A DNA stretch of 64,000 nt from Candidatus Poribacteria bacterium. GTDB taxonomy: Bacteria; Poribacteria; WGA-4E; UBA9662. Below the pieces are notes generated by a model, which saw only the letters and a program-made list of their open reading frames with translations, did no database searches and was not told where the DNA came from. Of this stretch, positions 1 to 9,802 are shown in pieces (position 1 is the first letter of the stretch; each line of letters opens with the position of its first letter). The stretch lies in assembly GCA_030748495.1 (NCBI GenBank), contig JASMLX010000006.1, positions 20,627 through 84,626 of the forward strand, read 5' to 3'. A program made the translations under genes and the position numbers.

Positions 1-30
1 AGCCTACTCTTGTCAAATTAGAGAGATCGT

Positions 31-846
31 ATGATAGAACAAGATTTTCGGGATCATATACTGAGAATTCAACTTGACGGTTATACCGTCTTACCGAACC
101 TTCTAACAGGTGAAGAGTGCGACGAGGCCAGACAACAACTGGATCGCCTAGCGACGGAAGCGGAGTGTCAGCCGGGTGCCTCGGTAGGAGGGCTCAATAA
201 TCTGTTCAACAAGGCCAGAGTGTTTGAGCGAATCTACCAATTGACTGATCTTTTACGAGTTCTTCGCTATTTTTTGGGAGAAGATGCGGTATTGAGCGGT
301 GCTTACGGCAGTATTCGTCTACCGGGTGCTAAAGCTGGGGGATTGCATTCCGACGGCTCACAAACAGGTCACAACCGTGCCTTATCCGAAGCTGATAATG
401 GACGACGAATCACCAGTCATGTTCTAGGACTAAATGTGATTTTCTGTATCAGCGATTTTACGCAAACTAATGGGGCTACCCACTTTATTCCAGGTAGTTT
501 CCAATATGATAGCTTCAGGCCACCACCTCCCCCGATCCCAGGGCTGGTGATTGCTGAGGCCACACGTGGATCGGCTTTGGTCTTTAACTACAACACCTGG
601 CATGGTGCTTCTGAAAACCGGGGTCAAGAGAATCGATATGCCATTCTAAGCCCGTGGCGACGGCAATGGTTGCGACCGGAAAATGAACTGTCGCGAATAG
701 TCGACCCGGAGGTGCTGGAACGGGCTGGTGAAAACGGGAAGAAGGTTTTCGGTATCAGCGCCTTGCCCCCCTACCTCGAAGCCTGGCAATGGGATCGCCC
801 TACTGGCGGGCCCAAACCCGGGTGGGAACACCTACGGAGGGGTTAA
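31..846 (+). CDS. Phytanoyl-CoA dioxygenase (PhyH) family protein
   Basis: This is a 271-residue Fe(II)/2-oxoglutarate-dependent oxygenase-like protein. The metal-binding facial triad is visible as HSD in GGLHSDGSQ (about residue 109) and a distal His in NTWHGAS (about residue 193), followed by an Arg in ENRYAI that would hold 2-oxoglutarate. Length fits the family. Members hydroxylate small organic molecules and the substrate cannot be read from the sequence. The ATG follows a weak GAGAG site. The next gene's Shine-Dalgarno (SD) overlaps this gene's end, so the two are probably co-translated. A second PhyH gene lies at 4803, only distantly similar. Confidence 0.9.
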   Translation: MIEQDFRDHILRIQLDGYTVLPNLLTGEECDEARQQLDRLATEAECQPGASVGGLNNLFNKARVFERIYQLTDLLRVLRYFLGEDAVLSGAYGSIRLPGAKAGGLHSDGSQTGHNRALSEADNGRRITSHVLGLNVIFCISDFTQTNGATHFIPGSFQYDSFRPPPPPIPGLVIAEATRGSALVFNYNTWHGASENRGQENRYAILSPWRRQWLRPENELSRIVDPEVLERAGENGKKVFGISALPPYLEAWQWDRPTGGPKPGWEHLRRG

Positions 847-850
847 CAGT

Positions 851-3262
851 TTGATCACGTCTAGGAGTTATCGTCTACTGCCGATGGGGCTAATTATAGC
901 AATGATCCTCTTTGCCGGATTGACTTGGATTGGATGTAGCGAGGATGAGGAGATCCCGATCCCGGCAACCCCCGTCAATGTTCAAGCCGAAATTGGCCTG
1001 GATCATGTACAACTGCGATGGGAGATGCCGGAACCGTCTAGTCGCAAGCAAACTTTTCAGATCTACCGACTGATTGAATCCGAAAACGAATTGCAACCAA
1101 TTGCTACCATTGATCAAAGCCACTACAAAGATTTTTCGGCAGTACCGGATACCAGCTACTTTTATCAGGTTTCAACAGTCGAAGAAACCAGTGATGGTGA
1201 AAAGACCGAAGGAGAAAAATCGTCTCCGATCCGTATCGATTTTTTCCTGCCTAAACTGTCTGTTGAGCCAGCCAAGCTCGACTTTGGTCAATCTGCCAGC
1301 CAAGCCAAATTTCGCCTTGGAAATCAGGGCCGGGCTATCCTCCACTGGACAGCATTCGAAGTGGTAGATTGGCTGACGCTAGACTTAACGAAAGGGACGA
1401 TTGAACCGAACCAATCGCAGGTCGTAACGGCTACCGTCCAGCGTAATCTATCTCCCGACCGCTATCAAGCTAATCTGAACGTCAGAGTCACTGGAGCCGG
1501 TTCGATTACCATTCCCATTTTTCTAGAAGTAGTCGCCGAGCCCAAACTGTGGATCAGCAGTTCGCAAATCCAGTTTGGTTACACCGAAACCGGTAAAGAC
1601 CTGATGCTGAAAAACAGTGGAACCGGCACATTGGAATGGGCGCTGATCAGTCCGGAAAATTGGTTGGTCATCGAGCCCGCAACAGGACGTCTAGAGACCG
1701 GAACAACAACCGTTCGTCTTGCTGTAGACCGACGAACCTTAAATCCCGGTCAAGCCAATACGACACTTACGCTTTCAACCGGTACTGGGGAGGTAGTTCC
1801 GATCTCGGTTAGCGTCAACACTGCGATCTCAATTTTAGGACTCTCTGCTACTACAATCGATTTTGGGATTGACAATCAACGCTTGACGGTCACACTAAGT
1901 AATGTTGGCCAGGCCAAACTCTCCTGGAAAGTAAACCGTCCACCGCATTGGATGCGTGTAATTCCCTCCTCCGGTACCCTTATGCCGGAACAATCGACAG
2001 CGGTCCGCCTAACCGTCGACCGTAGTTTACTCGCCGCTGGACAACATCAATTGCAGGTGGAGTTTACAGGGGATTCTAATTCGCAGCAACTTGAGATCGC
2101 TGTGCAACGACAAGGTAAAATCTTCGGTCTGGTTCAGGATGGGCGAACAAGCCAACCCCTGGCCCAAGCCGAGATCTATCTCCGACCTTACCAAACTGAA
2201 AGTAGTCCGGACGGAAAGTTTGTGCTGCCTTTTGATCAAGAAGGCGACTATACCCTAGATATCACTGCCCGTCAGTATATAGGTCGAAGTGCTGACCTCA
2301 AGACCGAGTTTGGCCAAGCTAAAATAACGGTGGATCTAAGCCCGATCCCTCAACTTTCGACCCGAATTGTGGCGGGTAAACACCTGTCTCACCCGATCCG
2401 GGTTGCCTTTGCGGGGCAATCCGCTTACATCTCCAACGAAATCCAAGACCCACGCGTAACTGTTGTTGACCCACGAGGGGCGGCCTCCAGTATTCGTATC
2501 GACCCGCAAGAAAACGATCCGGATGGTGAGCACCCGGTCGGTATTGCCGTCGCCGGGAATAAAATTTATCTAGCTCTATCAGACATCGATAAGATAGCCG
2601 TCGTCGAGGCTAACAGTGGACGGGAAACGCATCGTTTTACCGTCGGCGACTATCCGGTGGAATGTGTTGCTTCCACCAATGGTCGTTGGCTCTACGTCAG
2701 TTTGCAACGCGAAAACAGGATCGCTGTTGTCGACTTGACTATCCCGGCACGGGTCTCACGGATTATCGTCGGTTCTCAGCCGGGTAGACTGTTGATCAGA
2801 GAGAACATTCTCTATGTCTGCAACTATGGTGATGGAACGGTCTCTGCTATTGATCTGGGGCGTCGGAAGGAGATCCTTCGTATCAGGGTCGGTCAACAAC
2901 CCACCAGCCTCTCGATTGCTCCTCGAGGTCGATACCTTTATGTGATTAATTCGCCATCTAACGATTTGTCCCTGATTGATCTCAGAACTCATCGAGAAGT
3001 AGCACGGACCAGGGTTTCGACTTCACCCATTGATGTATCGGTAGCCAGCGAATCCAGTGGACGGGAACTGGCTTATGTGGGGGATAGAAACGGGACCATT
3101 CAGATTTTTGAAATCATCGGCTATCAGGCAAAGCCAGAACTGGTGCCACAGGTTCGATTAGAGACAGGCTCATCGATCCAACAGTTGCAGTTTAATCCAG
3201 AACAACAACGATTGATAGTGCTTGGCAAGCGGCAGATTGCTATTTTCACCTATGACCGCTAA
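851..3262 (+). CDS. Large lipoprotein: Fn3-like, three BACON-like repeats, CarboxypepD_reg-like domain and YVTN-type propeller
   Basis: I place the start at TTG 851 because GGAGGGG at 836-842 lies 8 nt upstream; a longer reading from 728 would run inside the PhyH gene, and ATG 884 is the alternative. About 803 residues. A hydrophobic N-terminus ends at a possible lipobox Cys near residue 29 (TWIGC; Trp at -3 is unusual). An Fn3-like segment follows (about 38-130), then three tandem Ig-like repeats of the BACON type (about 133-420, each with an 'xxFG' start and a 'W' core), a carboxypeptidase-regulatory-like domain (about 425-505) and a C-terminal propeller with YVxxxxxNxxxVxD blades. It is probably surface-anchored. 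Ligand and function are unknown. Confidence 0.8.
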   Translation: MITSRSYRLLPMGLIIAMILFAGLTWIGCSEDEEIPIPATPVNVQAEIGLDHVQLRWEMPEPSSRKQTFQIYRLIESENELQPIATIDQSHYKDFSAVPDTSYFYQVSTVEETSDGEKTEGEKSSPIRIDFFLPKLSVEPAKLDFGQSASQAKFRLGNQGRAILHWTAFEVVDWLTLDLTKGTIEPNQSQVVTATVQRNLSPDRYQANLNVRVTGAGSITIPIFLEVVAEPKLWISSSQIQFGYTETGKDLMLKNSGTGTLEWALISPENWLVIEPATGRLETGTTTVRLAVDRRTLNPGQANTTLTLSTGTGEVVPISVSVNTAISILGLSATTIDFGIDNQRLTVTLSNVGQAKLSWKVNRPPHWMRVIPSSGTLMPEQSTAVRLTVDRSLLAAGQHQLQVEFTGDSNSQQLEIAVQRQGKIFGLVQDGRTSQPLAQAEIYLRPYQTESSPDGKFVLPFDQEGDYTLDITARQYIGRSADLKTEFGQAKITVDLSPIPQLSTRIVAGKHLSHPIRVAFAGQSAYISNEIQDPRVTVVDPRGAASSIRIDPQENDPDGEHPVGIAVAGNKIYLALSDIDKIAVVEANSGRETHRFTVGDYPVECVASTNGRWLYVSLQRENRIAVVDLTIPARVSRIIVGSQPGRLLIRENILYVCNYGDGTVSAIDLGRRKEILRIRVGQQPTSLSIAPRGRYLYVINSPSNDLSLIDLRTHREVARTRVSTSPIDVSVASESSGRELAYVGDRNGTIQIFEIIGYQAKPELVPQVRLETGSSIQQLQFNPEQQRLIVLGKRQIAIFTYDR

Positions 3263-3563
3263 GCCGATAACTACAGACTCAGAACAACCGGACCAGGAGA
3301 TACAGATCTCGCCCCTCAACGGAGAGCTAGATCTGCATACCTTTCATCCCGGCGAAATTAATTCGCTGGTTCCCGAGTATCTGCAAGCCTGTTTGGAGAA
3401 AGGAATTCGACAGGTTCGGGTTGTGCACGGTAAAGGTACAGGAACCTTAAGACGGACGGTTCATGCCATTCTGGCACGCCAGCCATCGGTGGCACACTTT
3501 CGGCTTGCGGGTCAGCAAGAAGGGGGTTGGGGGGCAACCATCGTTTACCTAAATCAACCTTAA
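3252..3563 (+). CDS. Stand-alone Smr domain protein
   Basis: About 103 residues forming a single Smr domain, the module found at the C-terminus of MutS2 and in small endonuclease-like proteins. Hallmarks are LDLHTF, the VVHGKGTGTLR loop and the C-terminal GWGATIVYL strand. ATG 3252 overlaps the previous gene's stop by 11 nt, which suggests coupling; an in-frame ATG at 3222 is possible but overlaps more. Family members nick DNA or RNA or bind branched nucleic acid. No MutS core is encoded nearby. Confidence 0.88.
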   Translation: MTAKPITTDSEQPDQEIQISPLNGELDLHTFHPGEINSLVPEYLQACLEKGIRQVRVVHGKGTGTLRRTVHAILARQPSVAHFRLAGQQEGGWGATIVYLNQP

Positions 3564-3775
3564 ACTGGCCTTCGATCCTGTGGATGTAGGTGCCGGCCTT
3601 CTCGTTTGAAGTCATTTCGGAATAGTTGATAGTGCAAATTATCAACTTCTAATTCTCTAAATTCACATATGGTAAGTAACATGCAAGTAAAACGTAAGTT
3701 TCAGGTGCTGTTTTGGAACAGACAAACTTAAACCATTTAACTAAGCATAATTTTAGGAAAAGAGGAGATGAAACC

Positions 3776-4780
3776 ATGTTGAAAGCTGGCGTTATTGGCT
3801 GTGGAGGGCGTGGACGAGCGCATGCTCAAGGGTATCAGTTATCACCTGAAGTCGAAATCGTCGCTTGTGCCGATCCGATTGACGATAGTCGCGAAGCCTT
3901 TATAGAGCAGTTCGAGGTGGAAAGAGGGTACGCCGATTACCGGGAGATGTTGGAGAAAGAGGACCTCGATTTTGTCAGTGTTTGTACCTGGATTCGCCTG
4001 CATACCGAAATGATCGTCGATACCGCCAATAGCGGAATCAAAGCCATTCACGCGGAGAAGCCGATGGCACCGACCTGGGGTGAGGCAAAAAAACAGTGTC
4101 AGGCCTGTGATGACAACGATGTTATCATTACCTTTTGTCATCAACGCCGGTTTAGCGCACCTTTTGTCAAAGCCAAGCAATTGGCTCATGACGGCACCAT
4201 CGGTGATCTGATTCGGGTCGAGGGCAATTGTCCCAACCTGTTAGATTGGGGAACACACTGGTTTGACATGTTTTTCTTCTACAATAATGACGAGCCTGCC
4301 GAATGGGTAATGGGTCAGATTGATGGCAGTAGCACCCACGACGTATTTGGTGTACCAGTCGAGGCGGGTGGTCTGTCACTGATTCGGTGGAAGAACGGAC
4401 TGGAAGGTTTGCTAGCTACCGGTAGCACTGGATTGCAGGGAGTCGGCAATCGGCTGGTTGGGACACACGGTAAAATCGAGGTTCACTCCGCAGCCGCACC
4501 GATTCGGGTAATGGCACGTGGTGTAGACGACTGGGAGGTACCGGATCTGACCGATGTAGTTGCCACCGGCGGCAACGATACATCCCTCTCAGTCTTAGAT
4601 CTGATTGATGCTGTCAAAACTGGTCGTGAACCAGAGTTAAGTGGCCGCAAAGCTCTTCAAGCCACAGAACTGATTTTCGCCACCTATGAATCGAGCCGAA
4701 TCCGCCGTAAGATTGTCTTGCCGCTCGAAATCGAGGATTCCCCTCTGTTGTCGATGATAGAAAGCGGCCAAGTCGAATAA
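3776..4780 (+). CDS. Gfo/Idh/MocA family NAD(P)-dependent oxidoreductase
   Basis: 334 residues from ATG 3776, chosen because AGAGGAG at 3761-3767 is spaced 8 nt; an upstream in-frame ATG at 3713 has no such site. The N-terminal Rossmann fold begins with VIGCGGRGRAH. The family EKP motif is present as HAEKPMAPT, with a downstream C-terminal alpha/beta domain. These enzymes oxidise or reduce sugars, inositols and related polyols; the substrate is not predictable. It is followed by a PhyH gene 22 nt downstream, a pairing that suggests a shared catabolic role. Confidence 0.9.
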   Translation: MLKAGVIGCGGRGRAHAQGYQLSPEVEIVACADPIDDSREAFIEQFEVERGYADYREMLEKEDLDFVSVCTWIRLHTEMIVDTANSGIKAIHAEKPMAPTWGEAKKQCQACDDNDVIITFCHQRRFSAPFVKAKQLAHDGTIGDLIRVEGNCPNLLDWGTHWFDMFFFYNNDEPAEWVMGQIDGSSTHDVFGVPVEAGGLSLIRWKNGLEGLLATGSTGLQGVGNRLVGTHGKIEVHSAAAPIRVMARGVDDWEVPDLTDVVATGGNDTSLSVLDLIDAVKTGREPELSGRKALQATELIFATYESSRIRRKIVLPLEIEDSPLLSMIESGQVE

Positions 4781-4802
4781 CCTGCTTACTACAGGGAAAT
4801 CG

Positions 4803-5687
4803 ATGGATTATCAAGTTTTAACCGCTGATCAGATTGATCATTTCTTGGAGAAAGGGTACATCATCCTTCGAAATTGCTTTGAGAATGACCTGGCGGCGGA
4901 ATGGCGTGAATTGGCTTTTCGGCGATTAGGATACGATCCACAAGACCCTGGTACTTGGGAACAACCGCGCGTTCATCTCCCATCGATGAATCGGATTAGC
5001 GTCAGAGACTTTGCTCCGGTAGCTTGGACAGCAATTTGTGATCTACTGGGTGGAGAAGAGAGGCTCAACCAACCCGATTTCCAGTGGGCAGACGGGTTTA
5101 TCATCAATTTTAATATAGGGGCTGACCGACCTTGGCAGTCTCCATCATCCGAAGTTGGGGGTTGGCATAAGGATGGCGACTTCTTCCGACACTTTTTGGA
5201 TAGCCCGGAGCAGGGCTTACTGACGATCGTAGTTTGGTCGGATATTCAACCCCAAAGTGGTGGAACCTTTGTGGCGTGCGATTCGGTTAAGCCGGTAGCC
5301 CAGCGATTATATCAACATCCTGAAGGGCTGCCGCCCGGTGGCTTTGGTGGGTTGATCGAGCATTGCCGGGATTTCATCGAAGTTACAGGAGAGGTGGGGG
5401 ATGTGGTGCTATTGCATCCCTTCATTTTGCACGCCGCCTCACAGAATCCGTCGGGTAGAGCTCGCTTTATTACCAACCCGCCAGTATCACTCAAAGAGCC
5501 GATGAATTTCAACCGGGACAATCCAGACCACTTTTCGCCTGTCGAACAAGCGGTTTTACGCGCCTTAGATCTGTCCTGTCTCGATTTTCAACTAACTACT
5601 GCCAGAGAGCGGATTGTTCCTGAACGGGTCAAGTACCAACAGCAGATATTGGCTGAACAGAAAGCCAGACTCGGCCTCGTCTCCTGA
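4803..5687 (+). CDS. Phytanoyl-CoA dioxygenase (PhyH) family protein
   Basis: 294 residues. The iron-binding HxD is in GWHKDGDFFRHF (about residue 121), the distal His in LLHPFILHAAS (about 203), and the 2-oxoglutarate-binding Arg follows in GRARFI. It sits 22 nt after the Gfo/Idh/MocA gene on the same strand, so the pair is probably an operon acting on one substrate. Length is normal for the family. Substrate unknown. Confidence 0.9.
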   Translation: MDYQVLTADQIDHFLEKGYIILRNCFENDLAAEWRELAFRRLGYDPQDPGTWEQPRVHLPSMNRISVRDFAPVAWTAICDLLGGEERLNQPDFQWADGFIINFNIGADRPWQSPSSEVGGWHKDGDFFRHFLDSPEQGLLTIVVWSDIQPQSGGTFVACDSVKPVAQRLYQHPEGLPPGGFGGLIEHCRDFIEVTGEVGDVVLLHPFILHAASQNPSGRARFITNPPVSLKEPMNFNRDNPDHFSPVEQAVLRALDLSCLDFQLTTARERIVPERVKYQQQILAEQKARLGLVS

Positions 5688-5936
5688 AACTATTTGACGC
5701 ATCTCCGCTAAACCGAAATGTTCGACGAGAGAGGATGACGCAGTAATTGTCCAGAATAGTAATGCCGGTAAGGTCGTTGAATAATGTGCAAACACAACAT
5801 ATGCATGAAGGGCATCCTCTCTTGTAGGGTATCAGGCCAGTAAGCCGAAATAGGCCAGTAGAAATAACTAGGCGAAAAAATTAGGTGTTGATTCTCAGCC
5901 GACTGTGCTAGAATCATCGGCAATCGCACAAGGAGA

Positions 5937-6539
5937 ATGTTCGGTTTGCGGTCTCTGAAAATCAGTTTTTTACGGCAATATCTTTTAATAAAATTAATTC
6001 TGAAACTGGTTGGATTTCTATCTCTTTTAATGGTATTGGGCTGCTCAGAAAGCGAAGAGATAAATTGCGTTTCTGAAGAGAGCGAAGCTCAGATCGTCCA
6101 ACTTCAGGCCGAGATCACGTCTCTAAAATCCGAGTTAGCAGATAGGCAAGCTGCAGTTAAAACGCTCGAAAAAGCGACCCAACTTGTATTAATAAAGGGA
6201 GATGTGGTTATCGCACGTAACAAACATAAACGCTTTAGTTTTGATCTCCCAGCGGGGGCAACTCAAGTGCGGTTCTACGGGAGTTTCAAAGCTGATCAGA
6301 AAATAGAAGTATTGCTCCGGGACGAAGCAAATTACCTCAAGTGGCGTCAAAACAGTAGAAGTGGACGCTCCGTTTGGCGTGCAATTCCAGGTGTTTCCGG
6401 CGATGCGGATACCTCCAGGCTAAAAACAGGGAACACCTACTACCTGATTTTTTATTTTGCTCCCGCTTGTAAACTTTTGGCTTGCCCTAAACAGGCTATT
6501 ATTAGCGCTGACTTTAGCCTCAATTATCAAGCCCCTTGA
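5937..6539 (+). CDS. Small coiled-coil lipoprotein of unknown function
   Basis: About 200 residues. A basic, hydrophobic N-terminus ends in a lipobox LMVLGC near residue 36, then an acidic stretch, then a predicted coiled coil (IVQLQAEITSLKSELADRQ, about 51-70), then a beta-rich C-terminal half. AAGGAG at 5930-5935 is only 1 nt from ATG 5937 but 10 nt from the in-frame TTG 5946, so the true start may be TTG 5946. No family recognised. Cysteines near the end (CKLLAC) could form a disulfide in the periplasm. Confidence 0.6.
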   Translation: MFGLRSLKISFLRQYLLIKLILKLVGFLSLLMVLGCSESEEINCVSEESEAQIVQLQAEITSLKSELADRQAAVKTLEKATQLVLIKGDVVIARNKHKRFSFDLPAGATQVRFYGSFKADQKIEVLLRDEANYLKWRQNSRSGRSVWRAIPGVSGDADTSRLKTGNTYYLIFYFAPACKLLACPKQAIISADFSLNYQAP

Positions 6540-6967
6540 GAACATGTTCTCAAAAACTATTAATGAGGATCCTCAAACTCTGCCTGAAAAATCTAAACAG
6601 ATGCCCTCCGCGTAGCACTTTATGCTAAAACACCACGTCTCAGTGGAACTTGCAACTAACCCCCTGACAATGTGCTATCGCCAAGCAAGGATGAAGGACA
6701 TACTGAAGTCACTTTTGAAGCTGACGATAGATGTCACCTGTCTGAATAGCGAACTAAACGCTCACGCCGAGGGATATTCAGCCCATCTGGAAGGTTGATC
6801 GCTCTACAAGACAGTACGGTAATTACCAAACGATTGCAAAACAAAAGTTATGATCAGTTATATCAGGGAACTAACCCACCGAATTCCCCAACAGTCCCGG
6901 GTCTCTGGCTGAGGATAGGCATGCCCTCGACTTGATCATGGACTAGGGAGAAAGCGACCTTGACCAG
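6540..6967. other. Intergenic stretch without recognisable gene
   Basis: About 430 bases between the small lipoprotein and the RibD-like gene. I find no open frame with a ribosome-binding site, no convincing terminator and no transposase motif. Confidence 0.5.
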
Positions 6968-7645
6968 ATGAAGCCCAAAGTTAGCGTTATTGTTGCCACT
7001 ACTGTTGACGGAAAAATCACTACCAGTGACAATGCCAGTTCCAAGTTCGCCAGCCGAAGAGATCTAGAACACCTACTAGAGGTGCGAAGCCACCACGACG
7101 CAATTTTGGCAGGTGCCAAAACCATTACTAACGACGATCCGACCTTTACCTCTGGCCCTCGTTATCAAGATATTCGTCAGAAACAGGGACTTCCACCAAA
7201 CCCGATCAAGTGTGTGGTCAGTGGAAAAGGTAGCGTGTTGCCAACGGCACGCATGTTTCATCACAACGATGCGCCGGCTGCCGTTTTCACCACAGAGCAG
7301 ATTCCAAATAGGCGACTACGAGAATTGTCGGAAGTGGCAACCGTTTACCATGTCGGTCAAATAGAAGTCGATTTTGGGCAAATTCTCCGGATCTTAGCCG
7401 ACCGTTATAAGGTCCAACAACTATTGATCGAAGGGGGTGGAAGCGTCAATGCAGCAGCTTTTCAAGCTGGGATTGTCGATGATCTTTATCTCACACTTTG
7501 CCCAAAAGTTGCTGGTGGGACGAATGTGCCGACTGCTGTTGAAGGCCATGGCTTTACCTTGGCAGATCTGGTCGACTTGGAACTGCAACAGCACCAGATT
7601 ATTGAAGGCGAGGTTTTCCTGCACTATCGTGTATGCTCTCGCTAG
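6968..7645 (+). CDS. RibD C-terminal-type reductase (5-amino-6-(5-phosphoribosylamino)uracil reductase-like)
   Basis: 225 residues with the dihydrofolate-reductase-like RibD_C fold. The start SVIVATTVDGKI, the HHDAILAGAKTITNDDP region and the LLIEGGGSVNAAAF motif match riboflavin-pathway reductases that reduce the ribosyl side chain with NADPH. The deaminase half of bifunctional RibD is absent, so this is the stand-alone reductase form. No other rib genes lie nearby. The upstream SD (GGGAGAAAG) is about 15 nt away and weak. Confidence 0.85.
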   Translation: MKPKVSVIVATTVDGKITTSDNASSKFASRRDLEHLLEVRSHHDAILAGAKTITNDDPTFTSGPRYQDIRQKQGLPPNPIKCVVSGKGSVLPTARMFHHNDAPAAVFTTEQIPNRRLRELSEVATVYHVGQIEVDFGQILRILADRYKVQQLLIEGGGSVNAAAFQAGIVDDLYLTLCPKVAGGTNVPTAVEGHGFTLADLVDLELQQHQIIEGEVFLHYRVCSR

Positions 7646-7806
7646 ATCGACACCGATCGGAGATCAGACAGCTTTGTGAGTGCAACCTCAACGCGAGCGA
7701 GAATCGGCTTAAATATGTATGGTTCTGCTGTCTAGCCTTGACAGTCCAAGGGGAATTCGATAGAATCGGATTACTTAAATTGATTTGATACCCATTTATT
7801 AAGGTT

Positions 7807-8790
7807 ATGAGAGCGATTGTACAACGCCATACAGGTAATCCTGACGTACTGAAACTGGGCGAGATTCCGTCTCCAGTTCCGTCTCCCACACAAGTATTAG
7901 TAGATGTCAAAGCCACAGCCCTGAACCGTGCAGATACACTGCAAAGAGGTGGATTTTACCCGCCCCCTGAAGGGGAATCAGAGACACTTGGCCTTGAATT
8001 GGCAGGGGTAGTAACACAAGTTGGCGATCAGGTCGAAGGGATCGCAGTTAAGGATCGAATTTTCGGCTTGATTGGAAGTGGTGGCTACGCTGAACAAGCA
8101 GTGATCGACTACCGCCTGGCGATGCCCATACCGGAAGGGTGGACTTTCGAACAAGCAGCCGCCGTAACAGAAGTGTTCTTTACAGCTAACGAAACCCTGT
8201 TTACCCGAGGTCAATTAGCAGCTGGCGAGACGGTACTTATCCATGCTGGTGGCAGCGGGGTCGGGTCGGCCGGTATCCAGTTAGCATACCAGGCAGGTGC
8301 TACAGTTTTGGTTACCGCAGGTTCTGAGCAGAAGATTGAGCGCACTAAAGTATTAGGAGCAACCGCTGGCATCAACTATAAAACACACGATTTCGCAGAA
8401 CAGATATGGCAGTTAACTGACAACCAAGGTGTAAATCTAGTACAGGATTTTATCGGTGCAGACTATTTATCACGGAACTTATCGATCCTGAAGTTCGAGG
8501 GACGACTGGTCGTTGTTGGCTTGCTTAGCGGAGCCAAAGCAGAAATAGATCTTGGCTTGATTTTACGGGAACGGTTACAGATCCTCGGATTTGTTATGCG
8601 CCGGCTGCCGGTCGAAGAGAAAGCTCGAATTCGCAACCGCTTTGTCGAAAGATGGTTTGATGATCTGGTTTCAGGTCAGATCCAGCCGATGATCGATACC
8701 GTATTTCCACTGGAAGCAGCAGGTGAAGCACACAGATATATGGAAGCCAATCAGAATTTTGGTAAAATCATTTTGCAGGTAAGCCAGTAA
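7807..8790 (+). CDS. NAD(P)H:quinone oxidoreductase, zinc-independent MDR family (PIG3/Qor-like)
   Basis: 327 residues. The N-terminal GroES-like domain has NRADTLQRGGFYPPP, typical of the PIG3/quinone oxidoreductase branch. The nucleotide-binding site is HAGGSGVGSAGIQLA (about residue 147). The catalytic zinc ligands of alcohol dehydrogenases are absent. It is expected to be a cytosolic NADPH-dependent reductase of quinones or enones. It stands alone and is followed by an inverted repeat that may end its transcript. Confidence 0.9.
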   Translation: MRAIVQRHTGNPDVLKLGEIPSPVPSPTQVLVDVKATALNRADTLQRGGFYPPPEGESETLGLELAGVVTQVGDQVEGIAVKDRIFGLIGSGGYAEQAVIDYRLAMPIPEGWTFEQAAAVTEVFFTANETLFTRGQLAAGETVLIHAGGSGVGSAGIQLAYQAGATVLVTAGSEQKIERTKVLGATAGINYKTHDFAEQIWQLTDNQGVNLVQDFIGADYLSRNLSILKFEGRLVVVGLLSGAKAEIDLGLILRERLQILGFVMRRLPVEEKARIRNRFVERWFDDLVSGQIQPMIDTVFPLEAAGEAHRYMEANQNFGKIILQVSQ

Positions 8791-8930
8791 GTCGATGTTG
8801 AGACTGGAACACATCTAGGCTTTTCAGGACGAATAGATACTTAGTCTCGATGATCAGACCTTAGACAACAAATAGCCAATTGATACTCATCCCTGATTTG
8901 CAGACTACTTAATCTGTCGTGTGGTTTAGC

Positions 8931-8970
8931 GGTTTCCCATGTGATAAAAAGGTGCTTGGGAAACCGTTTT
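8931..8970 (+). terminator. Possible intrinsic terminator after the quinone oxidoreductase
   Basis: A 9-bp stem, GGTTTCCCA (8931-8939) with TGGGAAACC (8957-8965), is followed by GTTTT. The loop is long (17 nt) and the U tract short, so this is tentative. Confidence 0.4.
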
Positions 8971-9108
8971 AATGAAGCTATCTCAATTAACCCTTATGAT
9001 TAGAGGCCTAGCCTGCATCTTGACTTTCTCAATCTCAAGTGATAAAATGGCGAGCAATTGCAACAATTAAGCATTTCGACAATATAGAGATTATGTAAGG
9101 AGCAAAGT

Positions 9109-9759
9109 TTGGCAAACCAGAATCGAGGCACAATCGGCCAACAGATAGAACTTCCATTTTCCGAGTCGGTTCGGATTAGTTACCAAAGTTTAATGCTCCG
9201 GTTTGGCCGGTCGATTATCACCACTGCAGGTATTACGCTCGGGATTGCTTTCCTGGTTTTCGTTGTCATTTCCAACGAAATTTCCACCTCAATCGTTGGA
9301 GGAAGTGCAAGTGAACAACTAATGGATCTGGGTGAGGAGCAGGAAACGGGCATTTCAACCAAAGACAAATGGTTGATTATTATGTCACTGATTGTTTGCG
9401 TCGTCGGTATCACCAATTCGATGTTGATGTCGGTTACAGAGCGTTTTCGTGAAATCGGAACCATGAAATGTCTGGGCGCCTTAGATCACTTCGTGGTGAT
9501 CCTGTTTCTGCTCGAGTCTGGGTTTCAAGGGTTTGCGGGAGCGTTAGTGGGCGCTTTGATCGGTTTCGTGGCTTCACTTCTAATGAGCTTAGCAAATTTT
9601 GGCTTGGATATATTCATGGACTTCCCACTCTTAAGTGTTTTGCTTTGGATTTTGGGTGGAAGTGTTTTGGGAATGCTGCTAGCCGTTTTTGGTGCTGCTT
9701 TCCCTGCTTGGCGGGCCGCTAAGTTACCGCCGGCAGAAGCGATGCGGACGGAGGTCTAG
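9109..9759 (+). CDS. Compact FtsX/MacB-like ABC transporter permease
   Basis: 216 residues starting at TTG 9109 with TAAGGAG at 9096-9102. There is one N-terminal membrane segment (about 33-53), a loop of only about 40 residues, then three segments carrying the FtsX/MacB permease signature (NSMLMSVTERFREIGTMKCLGA and a C-terminal PPAEAMRTEV; each piece is only part of the domain). Normal MacB permeases carry a large periplasmic domain in the loop, which is missing here. The ATPase follows after 43 nt. They probably act together in extraction or export across the inner membrane. Confidence 0.82.
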   Translation: MANQNRGTIGQQIELPFSESVRISYQSLMLRFGRSIITTAGITLGIAFLVFVVISNEISTSIVGGSASEQLMDLGEEQETGISTKDKWLIIMSLIVCVVGITNSMLMSVTERFREIGTMKCLGALDHFVVILFLLESGFQGFAGALVGALIGFVASLLMSLANFGLDIFMDFPLLSVLLWILGGSVLGMLLAVFGAAFPAWRAAKLPPAEAMRTEV

Positions 9760-9802
9760 GTCTATAGGCCAAAGACACGGTTTGTAAAGGGAAGTTTGAA
9801 AC

